Origin: JAFGBH01 sp964430915 | GTDB taxonomy: Bacteria; Desulfobacterota; Syntrophia; Syntrophales; UBA2210 | Assembly: GCA_964430915.1 (NCBI GenBank) | Contig: CAYSHT010000111.1 | Coordinates: forward strand, 1 to 6,696 | Length of the DNA stretch: 6,696 nt | Direction of reading: 5' to 3' | The notes under the pieces: model-generated | Told to the model about the DNA's origin: nothing | The model's database searches: none | What the model saw: only the letters and a program-made list of their open reading frames with translations | Position numbers and translations under genes: made by a program | Shown: piece after piece, positions 1 through 5,433 of the stretch | Numbering within the stretch: position 1 is the first letter of the stretch | Layout of the letters: the number at the start of each line of letters is the position of its first letter

Positions 1-126
1 ACTCTTTTTATCCGCCAACTGGCAGGATTGATTCAGTCACGTGGATACCCCCATCCTGGGCAGGATATAGGCCTGGAGAACAAACCAGACTGCAACAATC
101 GTGAGCAGGACTAATATTTCATTCAT
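1..126 (-). CDS. small membrane-anchored candidate selenoprotein (3' end beyond window)
   Basis: The ATG is at 126-124. An AAGGAG ribosome site lies 11 nt upstream (143-138). The N-terminus is one hydrophobic helix, about residues 4-23 (ILVLLTIVAVWFVLQAYIL), followed by PRMGVST. The next codon, 39-37, is TGA; translation beyond it gives LNQSC-QLADKKS and stays open to the window edge. Read through, the peptide is at least 42 residues with Sec30 and Cys35, a U-x4-C redox-type pair. The positive residues after the helix (R, K, K) suggest a C-terminal tail in the cytoplasm. The hairpin after the TGA (12-25) has SECIS geometry, and the upstream HesB gene also uses UGA as Sec, so readthrough is likely. 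The alternative is an ordinary 29-residue membrane peptide ending at that TGA. I do not recognise a named family. It is probably the last seen gene of the hcp operon, and its ATG overlaps the stop of a possible 39-residue ORF. Confidence 0.68.
12..25 (-). promoter_or_regulatory. candidate bacterial SECIS hairpin of the small membrane selenoprotein
   Basis: Directly downstream of the TGA at 39-37, an 11-nt spacer leads to the stem CTGCC (25-21), the loop AGUU (20-17) and the stem GGCGG (16-12). This gives five pairs, one of them U-G. A 4-nt apical loop with G in second place followed by U fits the SelB-recognised minihelix. The 11-nt distance from UGA matches that of E. coli fdhF. Pairing and spacing are seen directly; the function is inferred. 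Confidence 0.6.
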
Positions 127-242
127 AATAAACAGGTCTCCTTATAATTGTTTTTATCGGGGGTCATATCCCCGAACAGCAGATAAATCGATATCTCATT
201 GAAAAAGAAGAGAATCACCTTGATATGCACAACAATTCTCAT
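123..242 (-). CDS. possible 39-residue ORF, translationally coupled to the small selenoprotein
   Basis: An ATG at 242-240 is preceded by a G-rich stretch (GAGGGGGC) about 7 nt upstream that could act as a ribosome site. The frame runs 39 codons and ends with TGA at 125-123, overlapping the ATG of the next gene as ATGA, an arrangement typical of translational coupling. The product starts MRIVVHIKVILFFFNEISIY, hydrophobic in its first half, and ends in a polar tail with one Cys (residue 37). No family is recognised. The next gene's Shine-Dalgarno and a 6-bp hairpin (157-175) lie inside this frame, so the stretch may instead be an untranslated leader that merely happens to be open. Confidence 0.33.
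   Translation of the reverse strand: MRIVVHIKVILFFFNEISIYLLFGDMTPDKNNYKETCLL
157..175 (-). repeat. GC-rich inverted repeat upstream of the small selenoprotein gene
   Basis: On the minus strand TCGGGG (175-170), a 7-nt loop and CCCCGA (162-157) form a perfect 6-bp stem. It ends 14 nt before the AAGGAG ribosome site of the small membrane gene. The sequence after it is TAAAAACAA, with no U-tract, so it is not a standard intrinsic terminator. It could influence translation of the downstream gene or protect the mRNA end. Only the structure is directly seen. Confidence 0.45.
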
Positions 243-300
243 GAGTTTTGCCCCCTCATTTGCTGACGGTAGCAACTCAATCCAATCTCAGGCATTATCT

Positions 301-615
301 TTAGCAACCGCAGCAGCTTTCTCCGCATGAATCGCCGGACAGACCGGAGGTAATGGAAAACCCTGAGCCTCTGCCCGTAGTAATGAAATCTATGTTTACA
401 GGCTTCACCTGTTCAAATAATTGTTCGTCTATTACGAATGTGATGCCATCTTCCTCAAAAACCTTATCCTTTTCCTTAGCCTCATCCAGAGACATTTCCA
501 GTGAAGGTCCCGCTCACCCGCCTCCGGAATACACCAGCCTGACAGGGAGTCTTTCTTCCCTCGATTCAAGGGCATTTCTGATTATTTCCTGTGCCTTTTC
601 TGATACTCTCAACAT
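301..615 (-). CDS. HesB/IscA-like selenoprotein with in-frame UGA (Sec34)
   Basis: The ATG at 615-613 has an AAAGGAG ribosome site 8 nt upstream and opens a 104-codon frame ending in TAA. It is interrupted only by TGA at 516-514, codon 34. The order is MLRVSEKAQEIIRNAL..., then VRLVYSGGG-U-AGPSLEM, then a C-terminal GRGSGFSI...SCGESCCGC. In HesB/IscA proteins the segment GGC-x-G carries the first metal-ligand Cys (Cys35 of E. coli IscA), and here TGA stands exactly at that Cys. The second ligand group is the C-terminal cluster Cys97, Cys101, Cys102 and Cys104, richer than the usual C-x-C. HesB-like selenoproteins are known from anaerobic bacteria. Protein similarity on both sides of the TGA and the normal family length argue against a true stop. 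The role is probably Fe-S or metal binding, as carrier or repair protein, or a redox role using the selenol; the exact job is unknown. The gene starts 13 nt after the ferredoxin-like gene, in the hcp operon. A start at residue 41 would give only a 64-residue fragment without the first ligand. Confidence 0.92.
489..511 (-). promoter_or_regulatory. candidate SECIS hairpin of the HesB-like selenoprotein
   Basis: Beginning 2 nt after the TGA, GGGAC (511-507) pairs with GTCTC (493-489), including one G-U pair. Inside it, TTC (505-503) pairs with GAA (498-496) around the loop ACUG (502-499). A C and an AU form a small internal loop. The apical loop lies about 11 nt after the UGA. This is weaker and closer to the UGA than the hairpin of the small selenoprotein, and G is last in the loop rather than first or second. 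The protein evidence for Sec is stronger than this structure. Confidence 0.4.
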
Positions 616-628
616 GTTGTTTTCTCCT

Positions 629-1351
629 TTATAGAATCTGTCCTCGTGTGCTTAGAACAATTTCTTCCATCGGTATTTCCTTGCCTGCTGCCTCCACCCC
701 TTTTTCCACTATCATGGGAAGGCCAGAACAGCAGGGAACCTCCATGGTAACGGTGGTAACACTCTTAATGTCAGCAGTTCTGAAAATATCCGCAAACCTG
801 TTTATATAATCCTGGACGTCATCGAATTTTGGACATCCCATCATGACTACTTTTCCTTTCAGCAGATCCCGGTGAAGAGTGGGAAAGGCGACAGCCGTGC
901 AGTCTGCAAGTACAAGAAGATCGGTGTCCTTGAGGAAAGGGGCACTCGCGGGTACAAGTCTTATCTGGACGGGCCAGTGCGTGAGAGATGATTTGCCACC
1001 GCTTTCCTCGATATCGGCAGGTCTGCTTGCCTCCTGACAGGATGTGAATGTTTCAAAGGTCTGGATATTAGTTGACGGGCATCCGCATGGCAGTACAGGC
1101 AGCTCTTTTTCTGCAAGGTGTTGTTCTACAGCTTTTTCATCGAATGGAATTGCTTTCCGTTCAATTACCCTGAGCGCCCCGGTTGGGCATTCTCCTACGC
1201 AGTCACCAAGGCCGTCACAATATCTGTCTGAAACGACCCGTGCCTTGCTGTCAATGATCTGCAAGGCGCCCTCGGCACACCCCGGCACGCATATCCCGCA
1301 CCCATCACACAGTTCTTCGTCAATCTCGATTATTTTGCGCAATACCTTCAT
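629..1351 (-). CDS. frdX: ferredoxin-domain protein, likely redox partner of Hcp
   Basis: This 240-residue protein has two ferredoxin-type motifs at the N-terminus. The first is complete, CDGCGICVPGC (Cys15, 18, 21, 25). The second is YCDGLGDCVGECPTGAL, with Cys45, 51 and 55 but Leu at 48 where the usual second Cys would sit. One cluster should be a normal [4Fe-4S]; the other may be [3Fe-4S] or use another ligand. The C-terminal two thirds form a separate domain containing LTHWPVQIRLVP (123-134), ADCTAVAFPTLHRDLLKGK (149-167), GCPKFDD (172-178) and PCC (206-208). I recognise this architecture as the iron-sulfur protein commonly found beside hcp in anaerobes, called frdX in Desulfovibrio from memory. 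It starts 11 nt after the hcp stop, so the two are almost surely co-transcribed, and it plausibly delivers electrons to Hcp. Its own substrate, if any, is unknown. The symbol is given by gene context rather than a search. Confidence 0.87.
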   Translation of the reverse strand: MKVLRKIIEIDEELCDGCGICVPGCAEGALQIIDSKARVVSDRYCDGLGDCVGECPTGALRVIERKAIPFDEKAVEQHLAEKELPVLPCGCPSTNIQTFETFTSCQEASRPADIEESGGKSSLTHWPVQIRLVPASAPFLKDTDLLVLADCTAVAFPTLHRDLLKGKVVMMGCPKFDDVQDYINRFADIFRTADIKSVTTVTMEVPCCSGLPMIVEKGVEAAGKEIPMEEIVLSTRGQIL

Positions 1352-1362
1352 AAGATCACCCT

Positions 1363-2997
1363 TTACTTTCCAGCCTTCATTGCCTCAACGTCTGCTTTGA
1401 CTTCTCCTGTCGGCTTGATATTAAAATTTTCCACCAGGACTTTAACAACGTTTGGCGACAGGAATGCCGGTAGTGTCGGTCCCAGGCGTATCCCCTTAAC
1501 CCCGAGAAACAGGAGGGCAAGAAGCACGGCCACAGCCTTCTGCTCATACCATGCAATATCGTAAGAAATGGGAAGTTCGTTGATATCTTCGAGTCCGAAG
1601 ACCTCCTTCAATTTCAGGGCGATAACGGCCAGGGAATAGGAATCGTTACACTGACCCGCGTCGAGCACCCTCGGGATTCCTCCGATATCACCAAGGTCAA
1701 GCTTGTTATACCGATACTTGGCACATCCGGCGGTCAGGATTACCGTATCTTTGGGAAGTTCCTGCGCAACCTCTGTAAAATAACTCCTTGTTTTATGACG
1801 TCCGTCACAGCCAGCCATTACAACAAAGCGCTTTATCGCACCCGATTTCACCGCATCTACGACCTTGTCGGCCAGTTCAAGGACCTGATTATGGGCAAAC
1901 CCTCCCACTATCTCACCGGTCTCGATTTCGACGGGAGGATCACACTTCTTTGCCAGTGCTATGATCTCCGAAAAATCCTTTACTCCGCCTTCTGATCTGT
2001 CAGAAATATGTTTTACCTCAGGATAACCGGTCATTCCCGTTGTAAAGATTCTGTCTTTGTATGAATCCTTGACCGGGATAATACAGTTGGTTGTCATGAG
2101 TATGGGGCCGTTGAATGATGTAAATTCCTCTCCCTGTTTCCACCAGGAATTTCCGTAATTGCCCACGAAATGAGTGTATTTTTTAAATGCGGGATAGTAG
2201 TTTGCCGGCAGCATTTCGCCGTGGGTATACACATCCACGCCTGTTCCTTCGGTCTGCTCCAGAAGTTCTTCCATATCCTTGAGATCATGGCCGGAGATAA
2301 GGATTCCCGGGTTGTTCCTGACGCCGATATTGACCTTTGAGATTTCAGGATTTCCATAGGCCGATGTGTTTGCCTTGTCAAGGAGGGCCATTCCGGTGAC
2401 AGCACATTCTCCGGCTCTCATGACCATCGCCACCATCTCGTCGACGGTCAGGTCTTTTGTTGTGGAGGCAAGGGCTTCCATCAGGAAATCATAAATCGTT
2501 TCATCCTCGCAACCGAGGATGGCGGCGTGATCCGCATAAGCGGCGATGCCCTTTAATCCGTAAATCAATAACTCTCTGAGTGAACGGACGTCTTCATTGT
2601 CTATGGAGAGGACACCGACCTCTTTTGCCTTTTTGTCGAATTCAGCAACATCATCCGAGAACCACACGGCAGAATCGTGCAACTCTTCCGGGATATCGCC
2701 TTTACATCTTTTCTTTAATTCGTCCCGGAGCTTCAGACCCTCTCTGATGAGTGAGATCAATCTGTCATTGTCAAAGTTTGCATTCGTGATTGTTGTAAAA
2801 AGGGCCTGTGCTATAAACAAACCGTATTTCCTGTCTACCTGTCCTGTCTCTTTTGCCTTCTCGCCATAGATTGCAATACCCTTTAAGACATAAATGAGCA
2901 GATCCTGAAGATTTGCCGTTTCTTCCGTCTTGCCGCAGACACCTTTTACGCTGCAGCCTGTGTTCTTTGCCGTTTCCTGACATTGATAACAAAACAT
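1363..2997 (-). CDS. hcp: hydroxylamine reductase / hybrid-cluster protein Hcp
   Basis: This 544-residue protein is full length for a class I Hcp. The N-terminus MFCYQCQETAKNTGC...GVC supplies Cys3, Cys6, Cys15 and Cys21, the spacing that binds the cubane [4Fe-4S] cluster. All hybrid-cluster ligands known from Desulfovibrio Hcp are present in order: His237 (SGHDL), Glu261 (HGEML), Cys305 (TTNC), Cys397 (MAGCDGRH, the persulfide-bearing Cys), Cys425 (TAGC), Cys450 (GQCNDS) and Glu485 (WYEQK). The protein is cytoplasmic. The family reduces hydroxylamine to ammonia in vitro and is linked in vivo to nitric oxide reduction and nitrosative stress. An AGGAGG ribosome site lies 6 nt before the ATG at 2997. 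It is the first gene of the run leading to the ferredoxin-like and selenoprotein genes. The divergent HcpR-like regulator and the palindrome at 3073-3086 suggest activation under nitrosative or redox stress. Confidence 0.98.
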   Translation of the reverse strand: MFCYQCQETAKNTGCSVKGVCGKTEETANLQDLLIYVLKGIAIYGEKAKETGQVDRKYGLFIAQALFTTITNANFDNDRLISLIREGLKLRDELKKRCKGDIPEELHDSAVWFSDDVAEFDKKAKEVGVLSIDNEDVRSLRELLIYGLKGIAAYADHAAILGCEDETIYDFLMEALASTTKDLTVDEMVAMVMRAGECAVTGMALLDKANTSAYGNPEISKVNIGVRNNPGILISGHDLKDMEELLEQTEGTGVDVYTHGEMLPANYYPAFKKYTHFVGNYGNSWWKQGEEFTSFNGPILMTTNCIIPVKDSYKDRIFTTGMTGYPEVKHISDRSEGGVKDFSEIIALAKKCDPPVEIETGEIVGGFAHNQVLELADKVVDAVKSGAIKRFVVMAGCDGRHKTRSYFTEVAQELPKDTVILTAGCAKYRYNKLDLGDIGGIPRVLDAGQCNDSYSLAVIALKLKEVFGLEDINELPISYDIAWYEQKAVAVLLALLFLGVKGIRLGPTLPAFLSPNVVKVLVENFNIKPTGEVKADVEAMKAGK

Positions 2998-3044
2998 GTA
3001 CTTCCTCCTATGTATAAAATAAATTGGTGTTATTGTTGCGTGTG

Positions 3045-3050
3045 AATCTA
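3045..3050 (-). promoter_or_regulatory. candidate -10 element of the hcp operon promoter
   Basis: On the minus strand TAGATT (4 of 6 to TATAAT) would place transcription start near 3038. The FNR-type palindrome would then be centred at -41.5, the classical class II activator position. No good -35 hexamer is seen, as expected for an activator-dependent promoter. An overlapping alternative is TACGAT (3055-3050). The element itself is weak; the spacing is its main support. Confidence 0.4.
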
Positions 3051-3072
3051 TCGTAATAAATAGCGCCTTACC

Positions 3073-3086
3073 TTGACTTATGTTAA
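3073..3086. promoter_or_regulatory. FNR/HcpR-type operator palindrome TTGAC-N4-GTTAA
   Basis: The site TTGACTTATGTTAA is an imperfect inverted repeat: the second half-site differs from the exact reverse complement GTCAA at one base. It resembles the FNR-type TTGAT-N4-ATCAA format. The divergent regulator carries the E-x-x-S-R recognition-helix residues (Glu188, Ser191, Arg192) that in FNR read TTGA half-sites, so this is the likely site for that regulator. It lies between the two divergent genes. Its left half is also the probable -35 (TTGACT) of the regulator gene, which suggests autorepression together with activation of hcp. Confidence 0.6.
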
Positions 3087-3102
3087 AAAGAAGAAATATT
3101 TT
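3073..3102 (+). promoter_or_regulatory. candidate promoter of the HcpR-like gene
   Basis: TTGACT (3073-3078, 5 of 6 to the sigma70 -35 consensus) is followed after 18 nt by TATTTT (3097-3102, 4 of 6 to the -10). Transcription would start near 3109, giving a short leader with an AAAGGG ribosome site before the ATG at 3126. The -35 is inside the operator palindrome, so bound regulator would block it. Confidence 0.4.
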
Positions 3103-3125
3103 TCCAATAAAAAGGGTTTGTATTA

Positions 3126-3815
3126 ATGGCCGAAGTTCTTGATATCTTGTTGAAGAGCCAGCTTTTCGGGGGACTTTCCGATGGTTACCTCAAAGATATT
3201 AGAGGGATATCGGTTGATAAATACTTTAACAAAGGTGAGTTCATTTTTTTTGACGGGGATGAAGGCAACGGATTCTATCTCGTCATAACGGGAATCGTCA
3301 AGGTCTACAAGGTATCTCCCGAAGGAAAAGAGCAGACCCTTCACATTGCTAAAGAAGGGGAAGCTATCGGCGCTGTTCCCGTCTTTTCAGGAAAATCATT
3401 TCCCGCCAATGCCCAGGCAATTTCAAAAAGCCACCTTTTATTTTTTTCAAGGGCCAAATTTATCAATCTAATAACTAACAACCCCTCTTTAACAATGAAT
3501 ATCCTGGCGGTTCTCTCAATGAGACTTCGTGAATTTACCATCCAGATAGAAAACCTGTCTTTGAAGGAAATCCCCGGGAGAGTGGCCGCGTATCTCCTCT
3601 ATCTGTTAGAGGAACAGGGGAACGAGAACGTTATAAAGCTGAACATTTCAAAACTACAGCTTGCAAACATTCTGGGTACAGGTCCCGAATCCCTTTCGAG
3701 GACCCTGGGAGAAATGAAGGCGCAGAAGTTAATCGAAGTGGATGGATCGAACATCGTGCTGGTTGATCGGATCGGATTAGAGGCGCTTGCAGAGTACGGA
3801 AAGAATCTGAAATGA
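3126..3815 (+). CDS. hcpR: CRP/FNR-family transcription regulator, probably HcpR
   Basis: The 229-residue protein has an N-terminal cyclic-nucleotide-binding-type beta-roll (about residues 10-120, with KGEFIFFDGDEGNGFYLVITG at 36-56), a long dimer helix (about 120-145, TMNILAVLSMRLREFTIQI), and a C-terminal winged helix (about 150-215). The recognition helix GTGPESLSRTL contains Glu188, Ser191 and Arg192, the FNR-type E-x-x-S-R pattern. The protein contains no cysteine at all, so it cannot carry the oxygen-sensing Fe-S cluster of true FNR. HcpR regulators of hcp in anaerobes are CRP/FNR proteins thought to sense nitric oxide or nitrosative stress, with heme reported for at least one. The divergent position next to hcp is the main reason for the name. 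The effector is not visible from sequence. An AAAGGG ribosome site precedes the ATG. A general CRP/FNR regulator of another signal is the alternative. Confidence 0.85.
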   Translation: MAEVLDILLKSQLFGGLSDGYLKDIRGISVDKYFNKGEFIFFDGDEGNGFYLVITGIVKVYKVSPEGKEQTLHIAKEGEAIGAVPVFSGKSFPANAQAISKSHLLFFSRAKFINLITNNPSLTMNILAVLSMRLREFTIQIENLSLKEIPGRVAAYLLYLLEEQGNENVIKLNISKLQLANILGTGPESLSRTLGEMKAQKLIEVDGSNIVLVDRIGLEALAEYGKNLK

Positions 3816-3851
3816 AAAAGATTTATAAGAAAGCACAGGACCGCTAATAGT

Positions 3852-3868
3852 ATACTTAATTTAAGTAT
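3852..3868. repeat. perfect AT-rich palindrome between convergent genes
   Basis: ATACTTAA-T-TTAAGTAT is a perfect inverted repeat with 8-nt arms and a single central base. It sits 36 nt after the regulator stop and 18 nt from the nth stop. On the plus strand it is followed 7 nt later by a T-rich stretch (CTCTTTTTG). It may act as a weak terminator for the regulator gene, although the stem is AT-only apart from one G-C pair and cannot close with a one-base loop. A protein-binding site is equally possible. Confidence 0.45.
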
Positions 3869-3870
3869 GA

Positions 3871-3899
3871 CGACTCTTTTTGTTCTTTATCGACTCTTT
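3871..3899. repeat. short direct repeat CGACTCTTT, 20-nt period
   Basis: CGACTCTTT occurs at 3871-3879 and again at 3891-3899. The second copy overlaps the last codons of nth. The two copies are a small local duplication next to the palindrome. No function is evident. Confidence 0.4.
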
Positions 3900-4543
3900 G
3901 TTATTCCCACCTTATCGCAGTAAGGGGAGATGGGGCATACGCTGCAGAGCGGAGATACAGGACGGCAGATTCTCCTGCCGAATGCCACCAGAAGGGTATT
4001 AAAGTCGATCCAGTATTGTTTTGGGAGTTTCTCGCGGAGTGCAAATTCCGTTTCGTCCGCTTTCGTGGTCTTTACATAACCAAGGCGGTTTGAAATTCTA
4101 TGGACGTGCGTGTCGACACAGATACCCTCTTTATCGTATCCGAGAGTAACAACGAGGTTTGCCGTTTTTCTCCCCACGCCCTTGAATGTGAGTAGCTCAT
4201 CGATGGTGTCGGGAACCCGCGATTCGTAGTTCTCCACAAGTTCTCCAGAGACTCGAATAATGGTTTCGGCCTTATTTCTGTAAAAACCCACCGGGTAGAT
4301 TGCGGTGATAATCTCATCTTCGGTAAGTTGAAGCATCTCCTCGGGGGTAGCGGCAAGTTGCAGTAATCTTTCCGTCGCCACCTCTGTGACTTCATCCTTT
4401 GTCCGAAGACTGAGGAGGGTGGAGATCAAGATATGAAAGGGGTTTCGAGCTCTTATGGCCAGGTCGGTAACGGTGGGGTATTTTCCCTTCTCCAGTTCGT
4501 CTCTGAGAAGATGAATAACTGTGGCAATCTGCTCGTTTCTCAT
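3887..4543 (-). CDS. nth: endonuclease III, DNA glycosylase/AP lyase
   Basis: This 218-residue protein matches the length of bacterial Nth. The helix-hairpin-helix is LLTFKGVGRKTANLVV (117-132) with catalytic Lys126. Asp144 in CVDTHVHRI is the catalytic aspartate. The C-terminal [4Fe-4S] ligands are Cys193, Cys200, Cys203 and Cys209 (C-x6-C-x2-C-x5-C). All six positions are shifted by exactly six residues from E. coli Nth. The protein removes oxidised pyrimidines and nicks abasic sites in base-excision repair. The segment LLSLRTKD has Arg47 where E. coli has the helix-wedging Gln41, which may be a lineage variant. The start lies 15 nt after the fdhE stop, with only a weak GGAT ribosome site, so it is probably expressed from the fdhE transcript. 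The functional link with formate metabolism is not obvious and may be simple adjacency. Confidence 0.96.
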   Translation of the reverse strand: MRNEQIATVIHLLRDELEKGKYPTVTDLAIRARNPFHILISTLLSLRTKDEVTEVATERLLQLAATPEEMLQLTEDEIITAIYPVGFYRNKAETIIRVSGELVENYESRVPDTIDELLTFKGVGRKTANLVVTLGYDKEGICVDTHVHRISNRLGYVKTTKADETEFALREKLPKQYWIDFNTLLVAFGRRICRPVSPLCSVCPISPYCDKVGITKSR

Positions 4544-4558
4544 TGATCCGATGTGCAG

Positions 4559-5392
4559 TTATTCGTATCCTTCGTCATTGGCCAGGATATCGAGGTGCAG
4601 TGTGGCAATGTCTTCGATGTCGAGGTTAACCTCTCCTTTTGTATTTCTGAGATCAACTGTTTTGATATATCGCTTGCACTCGTTGCAGACATCAACCCGG
4701 TATTTTTCCTCATCTTCTATGGTAAAATAGGCGAGTGCCTGCTGGTCTTCGTTTCCACAGAAGGGACACTTGACACGTTTGTAGCGCCATTCAAGACCGC
4801 ACTGACTGCAGAAGAGATACCGCCTGCCCTCTTCATCCTTGAGTTCTCCTATTTTCGGCTCCCGACTGCAGATAGGGCAGTATCCCTCGGACCACTCGGA
4901 TGCGTCTATAAGTTTACCGTATTTCTCTGAAATCACTTCAAGGGCGGGACGAAGACTTTCTTCGATGAGAAAACCGAGAAGATCGAAGACATTCTCTTCA
5001 TCGTCATCCTCGGCTTCATCGGATGATGGAGCGCTGAAAGAATCACATATCATTGTGGCATAGTCAATGGTTCCGTCTTCCAGTCTTTCTATAATTTCCT
5101 TTGTTTCCTCGGGTGTCCGTTTCTCCGCTACCTTGAGAAGGGAGATGAAATATTTCCTGGGTTCGCTGAGATCAAAGGTGTTTTTCGTAAAATCTATGAG
5201 GGGGAACCCTCCGTCGAGCTTTGTTTGAACCAGGGCTTCATCCACATTGAAGATGTCATCCCTCATTCTGCGACGGGCCTCTTCTCGCAGTATCAATATC
5301 TCTTCTAGTATGTCAAGCAGTTCCACATAGTGGGGGTTCATGTTTTTATAGCGCTCTATTGTTTTTAAGGTTTCCTTAAGAATTGTTGCCAT
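4559..5392 (-). CDS. fdhE: formate dehydrogenase accessory protein FdhE
   Basis: This 277-residue protein carries four CxxC pairs in its C-terminal part: Cys172-175 (YCPIC), Cys195-198 (FCSQC), Cys209-212 (KCPFC) and Cys236-239 (VCNEC), the metal-binding rubredoxin-like signature of FdhE. The N-terminal half is helical and charged, with an acidic stretch DEAEDDDEENV (125-135). FdhE proteins are cytoplasmic and needed for activity of membrane-bound formate dehydrogenases, probably acting on the catalytic subunit before export. At 277 residues it is somewhat shorter than the E. coli protein. The ribosome site AGAGGA lies 5 nt before the ATG. It follows the formate dehydrogenase genes but is separated from them by a strong terminator, so it probably has its own promoter. 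nth follows directly. Confidence 0.93.
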   Translation of the reverse strand: MATILKETLKTIERYKNMNPHYVELLDILEEILILREEARRRMRDDIFNVDEALVQTKLDGGFPLIDFTKNTFDLSEPRKYFISLLKVAEKRTPEETKEIIERLEDGTIDYATMICDSFSAPSSDEAEDDDEENVFDLLGFLIEESLRPALEVISEKYGKLIDASEWSEGYCPICSREPKIGELKDEEGRRYLFCSQCGLEWRYKRVKCPFCGNEDQQALAYFTIEDEEKYRVDVCNECKRYIKTVDLRNTKGEVNLDIEDIATLHLDILANDEGYE

Positions 5393-5433
5393 TTTTGTCC
5401 TCTGTAACTCTCATTCTAACATATGTGGACCTC

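Noticed and set aside
157..175. Intrinsic terminator between the HesB gene and the small selenoprotein
   Set aside because: The hairpin is followed by TAAAAACAA and not by a U-tract on the minus strand, so termination there is not supported.
260..275. Inverted repeat TTGCT-N6-AGCAA after the HesB gene
   Set aside because: Arms are only 5 nt, there is no U-tract and no matching protein-binding format; this could easily be chance.
301..495. A stand-alone 64-residue protein starting at the internal Met of the HesB-like gene
   Set aside because: It lacks the conserved N-terminal half of the family, has no good ribosome site, and family-like sequence continues upstream through the TGA to an ATG with a strong AAAGGAG site.
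301..615. HesB-like gene as a pseudogene broken by a nonsense mutation
   Set aside because: The TGA sits exactly at the conserved Cys codon, where Sec replacement is known in this family, and the rest of the frame is intact with conserved C-terminal cysteines.
353..809. Plus-strand open frames over the HesB and ferredoxin genes
   Set aside because: Both are antisense to well-supported genes and have Ser-rich translations typical of reverse-complement reading.
2094..2405. A 103-codon open frame inside hcp in another frame
   Set aside because: It overlaps the section of hcp that contains His237, Glu261 and Cys305, and shows no recognisable protein features.
3041..3056. A CRP-type site TGTGA-N6-TCACA upstream of hcp
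   Set aside because: Only the left half TGTGA is present; the expected right half reads CGTAA. The TTGAC palindrome is much better.
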